Shown one piece after another: positions 24,101 to 36,891 of a stretch of 64,000 bases of DNA; the stretch's first letter is position 1; each line of letters opens with the position of its first letter. Under the pieces are notes generated by a model. The model saw nothing but the letters and a program-made list of their open reading frames with translations. It had not been told where the DNA came from and did no database searches. Location: contig NC_056725.1 in NCBI RefSeq assembly GCF_019279795.1, forward strand, positions 1,613,643,859-1,613,707,858, given 5' to 3'. Made by a program: the position numbers and the translations under genes. Source of the stretch: Protopterus annectens (lineage: Eukaryota; Chordata; Ceratodontiformes; Protopteridae).

Positions 24101-24852
24101 AACATTTTGTGTATAACAGGAAAATATCCATTGCTCTTATGTGCATTACATCTAATAGTAAAACTGACAGCTGGTTTTATCCTAAAACGCTGTGAACAGC
24201 AACCACATTTAAACATAACCTGTGCATGTTTCCTAGTAGCATTATGTATGTTGTCATTATGTTCTAAATATGCCTTGAATGTTTTGTCTTTTTTATATGT
24301 GACGTGGTTTTGTCTCCTATTTTTCTTGACAAATCGTTATCTGCAGAAATAACTTCCAATTTGTATTAACGCAACCACCTATACTTTTACTGTCCAAAGT
24401 GTAGTTGGTTATAATTTTTTTTTATATTATTATTTTTATTATTAACACTTTTTAACTGGAGTACTGGTGTTGCAATATCTAAACCTAAAATGGATAAATA
24501 TATATAAATTTTAGACATGTTCCTTTAATTTTTTTACTGGTTGAACAAGTCAAAAGTGATTCCCAGGGATGGATTACAGATGAATGTGAGCTCAAATGGC
24601 AATTTAGATTAGATGCCACAAGTGACCCTGGATTAAATGAATCTGTTTCAATTAGTTCACTTTTAAATTTAAAATATCATAATGCTTTATAGTTTTAATG
24701 AATAAAATAGGGGATTTAATTAATTGAATAAGATTAAGGTTTTAATTTTTTATATTTATTTTAATTAATTAGATTTTCTTTCTTAATGGCTGATTGTTGT
24801 CATATGTTTTTTACTTGCATTTAAATGTGTGCTTTTTATGTAGTAAAACGTT

Positions 24853-24891
24853 GTGATGAAGTTCCAAGTATTGTATAGAACGAAAGCACTC
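24853..24891 (+). ncRNA. Hammerhead-like motif, right PLE arm (degenerate)
   Basis: Counterpart of the left-arm motif on the + strand: GTGATGA (first core base G instead of C), stem II GTTCC/GAAC with loop, GAAA, then GCACTC, which can form a two-pair stem III with a CA loop before the expected UC cleavage site. The core C-to-G change should abolish activity. Confidence 0.45.
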
Positions 24892-25299
24892 AAGTGAAAT
24901 AAAGGAAATTGGTGATTTTTTTTCAGTTTGTGCATGCTACCATTTTCTGGTTCTTTAATTTGTTTGTCAATCGTTTTGGGTTTAAGCTTGGTGATATACA
25001 GTTTTAGAAAAGCTGCACAACATTTGAGTTCAAATCATTTCAGAATTTTAACTTTTCATCTTTAAAATTCAAGATTTTGTGATTTAATTTTGTATTTATC
25101 AGGAGTGTCAGTGGAAAACAAATCTACTTTAAGTTTTAACCATATTCCTTTAAAATTCTCCTGAGCATACTGGAGCACTGAGAAGCTGCAGGAACCAGCT
25201 GAAGAATGAGGGCAGATACATATCAATTTAAATAAATGGTTATCCTGAGATAACCTGCAAATCAGAATTAAGATGTACACATCTACACATGCATTCATG

Positions 25300-25471
<172 letters not shown>

Positions 25472-25769
25472 TTACCATAGACTGGTCAATCATGGCTCAG
25501 ATCACCCTGTGTATGGTCAACCCATATTGACTGATGCTGCTTATGGTCAACAGTTATGTGAGAAAGGATGATCCCTGGGGAAGGGTAGTCTGCCCCTTTC
25601 GCATGGATCATGCGATCTAGAGTCAGTATAATACTAATTAGCAGGGGATGTGGGAGGTTTGATTTGTTGCATGCATAAGCAAAAGCATGTTGACCTTGTG
25701 GGATTCGATGTTAGTTTGTCAAAGTTAATCATATCCAAAGAATCACCCCTACTTACACACTAGATCCAT

Positions 25770-25774
25770 ATGTA

Positions 25775-25856
<82 letters not shown>
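25770..25856. repeat. (TA)n(CA)n microsatellite
   Basis: About 20 TA units pass into about 15 CA units with one TATATACA transition. Confidence 0.95.
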
Positions 25857-25859
<3 letters not shown>

Positions 25860-26032
25860 CAAGAGAGAAAGAGGTTCATAAAAGTTACACTGAACCTCAA
25901 AATATAAAATAAAAAAGACTGAATTTACAAATCATTCACTACTAAAGACATTGAATCATCAAAACACTGAATACTTACCTGCACAGAACAACATTTTATT
26001 AGTAGACCCCAGCTACTAAACTGAGATCAAGT

Positions 26033-26145
26033 GTTGTCTTAGTAGTGGCACTGTTAGGGAAAGGGCTTTTAGTAACATAATGTGTAGGGTTAGGGGCAGG
26101 GGTAGGATATGGGTTTGGGCTAGCACACATGAGTAAGGTGAGCAT
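26033..26145 (-). repeat. Left arm of an inverted repeat around LINE F
   Basis: The reverse complement reads CCTTACTCATGTGTGCTAGC, then CCCTACACATTATGTTACTA, then CCCTTTCCCTAACAG. It aligns with 28500-28605 on the + strand over about 100 bp. It may be the end of an older element into which LINE F inserted. Confidence 0.6.
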
Positions 26146-26149
26146 GGAG

Positions 26150-28220
26150 ACCTGGTGGAATCACAAAATCTATAGCCTGTATAACAGAGGGAAGAAATCC
26201 ATGGCACAAATTATGAGGTGCAGCACCCAGCAGGCTAAAAGCTCTCTCATTAAACTAAATAAACAACTTAGAGGAAAATAAAGTCTACCAAAGTTAAATT
26301 TGAGGTAAATTTGGCCTCCCAAGCCACAAACAACCACAAGACATTCTTTAGCTATGTCCAAATCCTCAAAAGCAATACACAATTCTTTACAGAGTTCATT
26401 GTAAATGGAGCCACCACTACTGAGCCAGAAGATTTAGTAAATGTACTAGCTGTCAAATTAAGCTCAAACTTTACCCCTATCCCCCCCTCAACCTTCTTTC
26501 CTCGGGAAAAATCATTAAATATAACTCCCCCACTTTCACTATGGAACACATCCATATATGGTGTCTCTAAGGCCGAGACACTGCATCAGTAAGTCCAGAC
26601 AATATCTCAGGATGACTTCTAAATAGCATGAAACATGACCTATCAGGCCCACTGGGATTCTTATTTAATAGTAGCTTCATAAAGGCTCCATGCCTCATGA
26701 ATGGAGAATGGCAACAGTCATTCCTCTACACAAAGATGGGGCATCTACAGACCTTGGAAACTACAGATGCATAAGTCTCAATAATCTCATATTGAAAGCC
26801 ATGGAAAGAATTATCATGGAAATGATTGACAGTGACATAGGAAACCTCCAAACACTGGACCCAACCCAGTTTTGGTTTTGTCTATTCAGCCTGGTGGACT
26901 TCTTTGAGAAGGTTACCAAAGTACTGGATGAGGAAAAAGTGGTTTACACTACCTACCTTGCCTGGCCAACACATTTGACACAATACCCCACTCAGGCATT
27001 GTTGGTAAACTCATGAGGTTAGATACAAACCCTTATGTCACCAGGTGGATAGCCCAGCTGGCTCACAGACAGGACACAAGAAGTTAGAATTGAGAAATCC
27101 ACCTCTACAAAGATGCCAGCCACAAGTGGAGTCCCTCAGGGATTGGTCTTGAGACTGTTCCTTTTTGGCATTTACTTCTCTGAAATCATGGCCAATGTCA
27201 ATGACTTCTGGCTGACTAAATTTGTAGATGATTGCAAGTTTGGAGTTGTCATTGAATACCACACTGACACAGATGTTCTCCAGGAAGGGCTGCCACAGAC
27301 AAAATACTACTGTCAGAGTCATGTACTAAAGCTAAATGCCAAGAAGTGCATAATAGTACCCTTCAGGGAGTCATTTGACAACACGCCCCTAAGAGCTGAT
27401 CCAGTAATCAGGGACTTGGAGACACACATAGACAGATAACTAGCCTATGATCATCACATGACTACAGTAGTGAGGAAACCATTCTTTGTTGTGCAACTGA
27501 GAAACAAAGACATGGCCCATAGGTCCTAGGTAGTCATTCTTCCACTGTATTCAGCATTCATCAGACCTATCATTGAGTACAATGCCTTCAATGCCTTTCT
27601 TTGGTATGTACCTAACCAGACATATCCAACAACTGGAACACCCACAGAATTCCTCACTAAAAGAATGCAGGGCATAAGTAACATGTGCAATGCAGACCTC
27701 CTCAAGGCCCTATCCTTGTATTCTGAAATCCTATAGGATGTCGAGGGGAGATCTATACCTAGAATACAAGGCATTGCCATACCCCACTCTGACGGACTTC
27801 CTGTATATCTGCAAAGCAAACAGCACTAGAATTACCCATTCTAAAGACTTAAACCTTGCCTGCAATATAAATAGGACTTGCTGGAGAGACAGGTATGAAT
27901 CACGCAGAAAACCTCCTTCTCTGGAACAAGCTCTCCATCCATGAGAAGCAAAGTTCCTCCTTAACCCAACTCAAGTCTCAAGTGTAACTTGGACAATTGG
28001 ATGGGGAATAAGAAATTCATTCCTGGCTTGGCACCTATATTTGTAATGGAACAGGCAGCCTGTAAATGGTTCATTTTCCAGGCCCCTGCTTGTACATTTT
28101 TCATTTCCCAAACCCCTGCTTACACTTATCAAGGTTACCAGAACTTGTTAAAGACTTGGGATGCATGACTAGGCATAAAAAGGCCCTTGTGGTCATTAGG
28201 ATAATTAGCACCTGTGAACC
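26150..28220 (+). mobile_element. CR1-like LINE copy F, decayed
   Basis: The + strand copy begins in the linker (TWWNHKIYSLYN at about 26150) and runs through NYRCISLNNL (26760), GVPQGLVLRLFLFGIYF (27130), FVDDCK (27222, catalytic box with Val for Ala) and the C-terminal domain (RDRYESRRK, 27880). The 3' segment at 28140-28200 matches that of copy E. It has many stops and frameshifts. About 80 bp are missing from the RT near 26880, where FVKGRSCL should lie. Confidence 0.75.
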
Positions 28221-28499
28221 ATTTAAAATGTTAGGACATGCTAGAACAAGTCCCAAAAAACATAAACTGAATGGACAAAAAACAAACTTACATATAATAA
28301 GTCTGAGACTGCCATTTCTTGGAATATTCCTTTTTTCTCTGAGGTATGGTGAGTTTGGGGTTTATCAGCAGGGGTGTTTGAGATTTACTCTTTTCCCAAT
28401 TGTTTTAAATTTTTTTCATCTTGTTGGTACTTGGCATTTTAAGTGCTGACATTTTCATAGGGAGCCCATGGGAGCTTACATCCCCCCCCCCCCCACACA

Positions 28500-28605
28500 C
28501 ACATACTACCTTACTCATGTGTGCTAACCCTAACCTTATCCCTGTCCCTTACTGTAACCCTACACATTGTGTTAATAAAATCCCTTTCCCTAACATTAGC
28601 AGTAG
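28500..28605 (+). repeat. Right arm of an inverted repeat around LINE F
   Basis: CCTTACTCATGTGTGCTAAC, then CCCTACACATTGTGTTAATA, then CCCTTTCCCTAACATT, complementary to 26033-26145. A C-run and a short CA run (28482-28502) precede it. No further homology was seen beyond the arms. Confidence 0.6.
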
Positions 28606-28612
28606 ACAAGAC

Positions 28613-29345
28613 AAAATGACACAGAACACAAACAACCCCAAACTTGAATAACAGTAGATCTATCCCCTTACCTAACTCTTACTCTAACACTAACCCACAA
28701 ACACTCGCACATTCATATTCCTGAAGTCTCGTACTTACCCATACTATATAAAACTGTAATTCAGCATCATTAGAGTCTTGAAAATGTGCATGATGCCAAC
28801 AAATAAACAAGACTCATTGAAGATGTAGATTGCTAACTCATTGTATCCCCAGTCTATAGACTGAGTTAACTCTACAGGTCAAACAAGTATTAATTTGTCT
28901 ACCTTTAAGGATAAATGTGATGACTGGATGGCAGATTTACACTAGGATCGTCATGTATAGCCCTGCACAGTTTGGGAGGTGAATGCTATGAAGTGCTTGA
29001 AAGGGGAAGCACAGACTTTCAATTGGGTCTTCTTAAAGGTGTACATGGCTAAGCATCTTATCATCTTAGTGATCTGTCAACTAGGGTAGCTCCTATATTC
29101 CTAAAGCACTTATATTAGACTGCATTTCACAATATCTTTTAAACAATCTTAAGAATTTAATTTTATTATTCAGAGTTACAGATAAAACATATTAGACTCC
29201 CCTATAAATTTAATTTTCTACCTTTTTCCCAAAGTTTTCCTCATCATTTTATGTATCCATTTACCTGTAGTTCTTCCCCTGTTTTTTCATTTACATCTAT
29301 TTTATCTGTACTCCGCTTTTATTATAAGGGCATTATTTAATTAGT
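28613..29345. other. Unassigned intronic DNA
   Basis: No open frame with motifs and no recognisable element ends were seen. Confidence 0.45.
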
Positions 29346-29363
29346 AGTCTGAATACTACTATT

Positions 29364-29711
29364 GGGGCAGCCATGGTGGTGCAGTGGTTAGCATTGCCGC
29401 CTCACAGCAAGAGGTTCTCTGGTTCGATCCTCGGCTGGGGTGCCTTCTGTGCAGAGTCTGTATGTCCTCCCTGTGGTCACGTGGGTTTCGTCCGGGTGCT
29501 CTGGTTTCCTCCCACATCCCAAAGACATGCTGCAGGTGGATTGGACACTCTAAATTGGCCCTAGGTGTGAGTGTGTGCGTGTGTGTGCCTTCTGTGGAAG
29601 GTTGGGTGCTGGGCTGGCAACTCGACACCATAAAACTCCACTGCCAATCATGAGTGGACAAGGTGATCCACTGTGGCGACCCCTAACCAGGAAAAAGCCG
29701 AAAGAAGAAGA
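29364..29711 (+). mobile_element. tRNA-derived SINE with perfect 18-bp target duplication
   Basis: The A box TGGTGCAGTGG (29377-29387) and B box GGTTCGATCCT (29421-29431) form a tRNA-like head. The central part contains GTTTCCTCCCACATCCCAAA and AAGACATGCTG, a conserved core known from widespread vertebrate SINEs. The 3' end reads GGCGACCCCTAACC, then AGCCGAAAG and a short (GAA)n tail. AGTCTGAATACTACTATT occurs at 29346-29363 and again at 29712-29729, a perfect target-site duplication. The insertion is therefore complete and fairly recent. Confidence 0.92.
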
Positions 29712-29729
29712 AGTCTGAATACTACTATT

Positions 29730-30824
29730 ATCGAATAGTTGTGAGTGTCTTCTTCATAAACATCCAGAAACATTCTTTCTGTATATCATTTTCAATATCA
29801 TTGCTTATGTTCTTATAGTGGTTTTTTTTCATTATTTTCTTTGCATAGTTTCTGAACATTCAGCGTTCAGCCTACTAACTTCATTACTTATGTCTGATAT
29901 ATTTTCCTTTAACTACTCAGCCAAACCATGCCTGCATCATATTTGTATTTTGACTATACATTTTAGTCTTGTGGCCAGTAATGGACATTTACTTATCAAA
30001 TGATTCATTTTGTCACAAAAACAGTTTTGGGTTGACCCAAATATCTTACTACCCCTTGAATATCCTTAATTAAAGAAACACTAAGGAGATAAGCAGTACC
30101 ATGTAATAATGTTTTATATTTCTTACTCACAGTCTTTATTCCCCTTTCATCTGTTGTTTTATTTTCTTCTATAGCAGTAGACAGATGTCATCTATGTAAT
30201 TTTCAGTGTCTTCCTTCTCAGTGTTATCAGTGCTAAACTGAAGCTGATTTTTTATGTATTTGCAAAGAAATAAATTGAAATAATTTGGTCCATTGAACAA
30301 TGCTTTTTTTTGAAAAACCTTCACAAATTTGTATGCTAATTCATACATTTTAAAAACCTATCAGCATGACTTTCAGTACTCAGATTGTTAAGAGCTTAAA
30401 TATGCTCAGTTTATGTCCATAATCTTGAAGCCTGATGGCTTCACCACAGTATGCAATAGCACTTACGTCTTCATTTTAACAATGTCTGTTCCTTGTGCCC
30501 ACTGCTTGTTCATCTCTACAGCAGTCTCCTCCTCTCAATTTAAAGAAGATGTAAAACCTCTTCCCTTGTTTGTTAAAGGAATTTGAGGTCAAGTATTGCA
30601 GTCCATGGAAATACGGTTGCAGAACTTGGTTCAACTTCCAAAAATCATTCTTTTTAAAATGTTATTGCCAAAGCCACCAACACTTAATATAGTAAACTCA
30701 ATCTCAGATTTTGTGTTTTAAGCATCCAAATTCCCATTAGCTTCATCTGTTTTCACTACAGCCTCTGCCTCTGTGATATCCTTCTCCTGTAGCTCTCCTT
30801 TCAAATGCATTCTTCAGCAAACCT
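29730..30824. other. Unassigned intronic DNA
   Basis: AT-rich, with no motif-bearing frame. The 3' part of LINE G may begin somewhere before 30825, but I cannot align it to other copies. Confidence 0.4.
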
Positions 30825-33800
30825 AGTGAAAAGAGTAGGGGGATTTCACCGATGGCCTGTCTATCAATACAACATTGAGTCTCCACTGAAAAGAGGCCAT
30901 AGACCTAGTGGGACTAACCCAGTCAACAAATTGTAAATAAGTAAATAAACAATTTGTTGAGACATCAGTGGATGAGCAGTTAATAGTACCTAGCTGGCAA
31001 TTATCAGCAAACTTGGCCAAGCATACTTCTGGGACTTTGGCTTCGAATAGTGCAAAATAAATGCCACTGATGAATAAGACACAGCACTGAATAGTGTGGT
31101 AGCCCACTGGCTAAAGTTTTATGTATAGAGGGAGTACCCACAAATTCTATGTAAAGTTTTATGTATGAAGGGAGTACCCACAACTTCTACATAAAGCTTT
31201 ATGTATGAAAGGAGAACCCACAATGTCTACATAAAGTTTTATGTATGGAGGGAGTACCCACAAATTATACATAAGGTTTTATGTATGAAGGGAGTACCTA
31301 CAACTTCTACCTAAAGTTTTATGTATGGAGGTAGTACCCACAACTTCTACGTAAAGTTTTATATATGGAGGGAGCACCCACAAATTCTAAGTAAAGTTTT
31401 ATGTATGAAGGGAGTACCAACAACTTCTACATAAAGTTTTATCTACGGAAGGAGTACCCACAACTTATATATAATGTTTTATGTATGGAGAGAGTACCCA
31501 CAACTTCTACATAAAGTTTTAATTATGAATGGAGTACCCACGACTTGTATATAAAGTTTTATGCATTGAGAGAGTACCCACAACCTTCTACATAAAGTTT
31601 TATGTTTGGAGGGAGTACCTACAACTTCTACATAAAGTTTTATGTATGAAGGGAGTACCTACAACTTCTACATAAAGTTTTGTGAATAGAGGTAGTACCC
31701 ACAACTTCTATGTAAAGTTTTATGTATGAAGGGAGTACCCACAACTTATACATAAAGTTTTATGTATGGAAGGAGTACCCACAACTTCTACATAACATTT
31801 TATGTATGGAGGGAGTACCCACAACTTCTTCATACAATTTTAATTATGGAGGGGGTACCTACAACTTCTACATAAAGTTTTATGTACGGAAGGAGTACCT
31901 ACAACTTTTAAGTTAAGTTTTATGTATGGAGGGAGTACCACAACTTTGACATAAAGATTTGTGTACTGACGGTGTACCCACAACTTCTATGTTAAGTTGT
32001 ATGTATGAATGGAGTGCCCACAACTTCTACATAAAGTTATATGTATGGAGGGAGTACCCAAAACTTCTACATAAAGTTTTATTTGTGGAGGTAGTACCCA
32101 CAACTTATAGATAAAGTTTTATGTACAGAGGGAGTACCTACAACTTCTACATAAAGTTTTATGTATGAACGGAGTACCCACAACTTCTACATTATGTTTT
32201 ATGCATGAAGGGAGTACCCACAACTACTACATACAATTTTATGTATGGAGGGAGTACCCACAACTTTTACATAAAGATTTGTGTACTGAGGGAGTACCCA
32301 CAGCTTTTACATTAAGCTTTATGTATGAAGGGAGTACGCACAACTTCGACATAAAGATTTGTGTACTGAGGGAGTACCCACAACTTCTATGTTAAGTTTT
32401 GTGCTTGAAGAAAGTACCCACAACTTCTACATAAAGTTTTATGTACAGAGGGAATACCCACAACTTCTATATAAAGATTTGTGTACTGAGGGAATACCCA
32501 CAACTTTTATGTAAAGTTTTATGTATCAAGGGAGTACCTACAACTTCTATGTAAAGTTTTATGTATGGAGGGAGTACCCACAACTTTCACATATTGGGAA
32601 CTGTTGGATAGCCAGTTTAGAATCAAATGAACAATATTGATATTTATGTTAAGTTTATTTATTTTTTCAACAATACCAGCAAGGGAATGTGGCCAAAAGC
32701 CTTGAACAGGTCAAGCTAAACAGTGTGCGCTGAGTGACTTCTGTTCACAAACTCTGTATCCTTTTCAAAGAAGTCTAATATGCTCAGGAGACATAACCTG
32801 CCTTTCACAAAATTAAACCGATTGCCATCTTGATCAGCTAAGTCGCTTGTGTCCACATTAGAGAGTTCTGCTATGATACATTCCATGATGCTGTATATAA
32901 TGGCTAGGAGCTCATGGGCCTGGAATTACCCAGGTCTGTAGAGGGACCACTTTTGTGCAGGTGAGTCACAGTGGCTATTATTCAGGCATCAATCCAAAAC
33001 CCTGTGACTAGGCTGAGGTTGAAGAATTTAAGTACAGCCCCAGGTAGTGCATGCTTCGCAGTGATGGGAATGCAACCTGGTATGTTGTTTGGCCATAGAA
33101 GTATTATTTTAGCCTTTGTATTGGATCTGGTGGCTTGTTAAAAACTAATTGAAGGGAAAAGTACATTTTCAGAGGTAGTGGCGGCAGAATTGTAGGTGGG
33201 TAGGGTAAAGTTAGCAGTAGGTTTGTCTGCTAGGATATTGACTACATCCTTGGCATCAGAATGTGTGATGTTTCTATTGAAGAGCTCATTGCGTTGTTCA
33301 ACATTATTCCTTAATCCCTTAACATGAGAGACAAAATATTTGTAGTTTCCTTTGATATCTGTAGCAACCTTAAATCTGTCCTGTGCTTTACACCTTCTAA
33401 GTGTGGCCTTATGTTCCTCGCCAGCATATGTCGCTGTGGTGCTGAGCTAGGAGAGTTGTTCATGTCTTACAGATTTTCATTCTTTTCCTTCATTATCCTC
33501 AACCTCTTTAGGTGATGCTATTAGTCACAGATGAATGCAGCAGACTCCCAATTGATTCCATTTCTGGGGGATTGTGGGAAATTTGTCTAGGTCTTCAACA
33601 AGCCGAAGTAGGTTTGTCCTGGAAAATTCCCTAAAGACGTTTGCATTGGTGATGGAGTGGCATCGGCAGACATGACAGACAAGATGACTGAGCTGAGGGA
33701 TGAATAGATGTGGAGAGACAAAAAAGCCAGTCTGATAAGAGCCGGGTCAGGGATATTAGAGCCTCTCGTGGGTAATTTTACAATTTGATACCCCATGTTT

Positions 33801-34400
33801 GGCGTTAACAGTATCTGTGAAATGCTGAACATATCCATTTTAGAGGTTTAAATATGCCAGTTAATAGCTGGCTGACTTAAGTTATTTATCAAATGGGTAT
33901 TTTGATTGATATTTAACTCCTCAGGGGTAATTTCCGTGATGAGCAGGGGATATTGGTGGGGTTCTATAGCAAGCAGTGAAATAACAGTGAGATTTATTGA
34001 GTGTTGTTTGGATTTTTTAAATCTCCATGTCAGGGTTGTGGTTAATTTGGCATGCGGTGATAGTGTTTCTGACAAATAGAGATACTCCACTACAGGTACC
34101 TAAGGTTCTGAAGGCATAGCAGGTGCTAAACCCTGGTATCAAAGGAGTGTTCTTGTTCGACTGAAACTGTGTCACAATAACTACACAAATATGATTGTGC
34201 TTGAGTGATAGGATGGGCCAAGGTTCTGGCATCTTCCTTTTTAGTCGTACGTAGTGCCGCCATGATCTCTGAACTTGGGTTTGAATCTGACATTTCTGAG
34301 TGCCCTTTAGAAGGACTCTTCTTCAAAAAGGCACTATGAGGCAGCAAAAACTTTATTTGGTATGCAGGATTACTAGTATGAGCGGTGTAAGCCATCATTA
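30825..34400 (-). mobile_element. Old CR1-like LINE copy G carrying a minisatellite
   Basis: The - strand fragments run in LINE order. An endonuclease start lies near 34.0-34.3 kb (FSTCYAFRTLGTCSGVSLFV), the linker and early RT lie in 32.6-33.6 kb (frames broken, with the AKAFDTIPHS equivalent at about 32.7 kb), and the palm lies at 30823-31107 (LFISGIYFALFEA, then KFADNCQLG, with the second catalytic Asp replaced by Asn). The two RT parts are separated by the 40-bp repeat array. It is heavily mutated and probably the oldest copy in the window. Confidence 0.6.
31111..32594. repeat. 40-bp minisatellite, about 37 copies
   Basis: The unit is about 40 bp, TAAAGTTTTATGTATGGAGG followed by GAGTACCCACAACTTCTACA, tandemly repeated for about 1,480 bp with point differences and few indels. 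Variants (GATTTGTGTACTGAGGG) recur at several places, which suggests higher-order copying. There are no spacers, so it is not a CRISPR array. It sits within LINE G, between the LINE segment for the NWL motif and that for the catalytic palm. Confidence 0.93.
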
Positions 34401-36891
34401 TTGAAACAAATATTTTTGTCTACTATCTTATCCAAGGCCAGCACATACCAGATTCCCTTAGAATGACTCCAAATACTTACCCAGTTATGAAAGCCAATCA
34501 CCTTGCCTTGGAATCTAGGCATCATTCTAGGTGAAGAAAATATTCAACTCAAGCAAGAATCATGTCTTTCTTGCATCTAAAACATGAATTGTTCCACCGT
34601 GTCTCTTTACATGCCCCTGGTTATTCAGTTTCAAGTAGTCCTTTACTAGACCAAAGTCATATTTGCCTGATTTAGGAGACCTTAGGACCCCTGTGATATC
34701 ACGGGTGCTGGCACCAGACAATAGGTTTACAGTCACTCAGTCACCTTGTTCTTGTCCATTCTGATGACTGTCAAATCTGTGTGCATACGTATAGATTCAC
34801 CTGTGACTTAAACATTTCCCTCACTAGAATTATGTAGTCAGACTTATTTGGCCTTATGAGCATAAGCCTGCTTTCCTGGTGACTGTTTGGTGAGATATGT
34901 TGATTTGCAGTATGTATGTTAGGGAACAGGTGTTGCTTCATGAACTGGAAGCTGGGATTTTTTTTTAATATCTCTTTGCCCCCAATTTTTGCTAACCATC
35001 AGACCCTTGCTTGACCAATGGGCCAATTCATTCCTCACATTAAGACATATTGCCAACTAAAAGGAGCTGTAATTCTGGAAGTCACCATGACTGCTGATTT
35101 TTTTTTTCTTTTTGCAGTCCTACCTCCACTATGCATACATGGCAACTTGTCAAGGTTCAGTGTGCAATGAGCGTCAGCGCAGGCACATCACTCACTTCCA
35201 TGAGTGACATAACTGTTCAGTGCAGCCACGCCCCCTTGAAATCAGCAGCCCCATGAAGACTCTGGTCTTCACTGGGGAGTCAGTCATAGAAACATACCTA
35301 CTTGGGTGTACGCTCCCACTAAACCACCATGCAGTAACATCTGGGTTAGGCATAAGCCAGCTGTCTATACTGTCTTACTGCTCACAGATAGATTGAAAAT
35401 AATGTGTTAGGCCATGTTGCAGGATGAAGGAGGACTAGGACTGATAGTAATACTTGGGGACTGGGGAGAGACTACTGTCGAAAACCAAAGGGGATTATGG
35501 GTAATGTACTTAAGAAGATGCTCTGAGATTAGGCTATATTGCACAATATGATGATATCTTCACATAACTAATTTGCAGAATTACAAATCCTAATAATAAG
35601 CAGGTGGCTTTGTAGTACTATACAGGTCACTTGTGCACACTGCAGAACAGTTACTAGGCACCGAACACAATAGCATTAATTTATGTTAGAGAATGACTGG
35701 CAAGCACTAACTCTGCTCTGTTAATACCACAGGGATACATTTTAGGGTCAGAGAGGCTGGGTGCTGAACATTGTAGATAGTGTTATTAACCATAGAATAT
35801 TCACCAATCCTTAGGATGGAACTGCTAACTTTATGTGGCTAATTTGTATAGTCACAGGCATTTGCAGTGCTCAGGATACTTGAACAAACCACAAAGCAGT
35901 CACCAGGAACTAGCTTCTACAGCTGCCTGTAAAATTAGAGCAGTCAATAAACAGTAATACTCAATAGATCAGTATACAAACAGAAGGGCAGTTTCTCGCA
36001 CTGGTCCCTAAATAATGCAGTTAATTAAAAAATGCAATACACTTAGAACCAGATGCAAAATTTCAAGCTTCTAAAAGCAAAGCTGTTATGAAACAGTAAC
36101 ATCAAACAGGACAAGTAAGTTGGATTTCATAATTCTGGTGTACCCATTAGAGTAATTTCTGGGAACTGCTCCCTAAATAATATAGTCAACTAAAATCCAA
36201 TGCACTGTACACTAGGCTAATTGCAGGCTAGTTTAATTTAAACCCCACTGCTAGTTCTCACCAGTATAAGAGGACGAGATGAGACTGGAAGTATCTTCTA
36301 AAATCAATATTATGCTATTTATTTTTGAGTAACTCAAGAGACACAGGTTTTAAGAACACAACAGTTATATAGATGAAATGAAAATCCAAAAGAGTCACAA
36401 GACAACAGTCATAGATCAGGGGTAACTCACAGTTGAGAGAAGCTTCTAAAGGCAAATTTACAATAGAGGTAGGCAAGCCAATGGACACTAGATTTAAGAA
36501 CACTCCAAGGACAGGATGAGTAGGTGGGAAAAAAATCCAGCTTAATCACAGAGCACCAGCTGTAGAGCACAGCTCCCAAAGATTAAATACTTTTCCCTGT
36601 TCTGCTTATCACTTTGCAGACAAAGAATGCAATGCAAATAACACACACACACACACTGATGCATACAGACACAACCAGTTTAATTTTCCCATTGTAGTGA
36701 CTATCTGGCAGGAGAGGCTATGTATGGAAGAGCTATTATAGTTTGTGGTGTGGTTCTGCTCAGCCTTCCCAGTATATATCAATCTGAACAGATTGTCAAA
36801 GCCTCACACATAAAGAGAAAAAGATCCACAGAAAGAGATACATGCACACAGACATGCACACTCTCCCATCAGGTAGCAGTCATACAGAACC

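Larger units (their letters stand above)
22660..24957 (-). mobile_element. Penelope-like element with inverted ends, LINE E nested
   Basis: Two related ends of about 450 bp face each other. The left arm (22660-22951 plus 23790-23942) matches the reverse complement of the right arm (about 24538-24957). Between them, 23943-24537 carries a GIY-YIG endonuclease remnant on the - strand. Each arm has a hammerhead-like core. Inverted pseudo-LTR arrangements, GIY-YIG endonuclease and hammerhead motifs are known features of Penelope-like elements. No RT core survives here, so it is truncated. LINE E (22952-23789) interrupts the left arm. Confidence 0.75.

Noticed and set aside
26080..26110. Interstitial telomere repeats (GGGTTAGGGG)
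   Set aside because: Only one or two imperfect units, explained by the inverted arm sequence around LINE F.
31111..32594. Regular repeats that could suggest a CRISPR array
   Set aside because: Units of 40 bp follow each other directly without unique spacers, in a vertebrate intron; it is a minisatellite.
35103..35210. Possible extra Cav3 exon after a pyrimidine run and TTTTTGCAG
   Set aside because: The following 29 codons do not match any part of a calcium channel, and the two flanking exons already join in frame.
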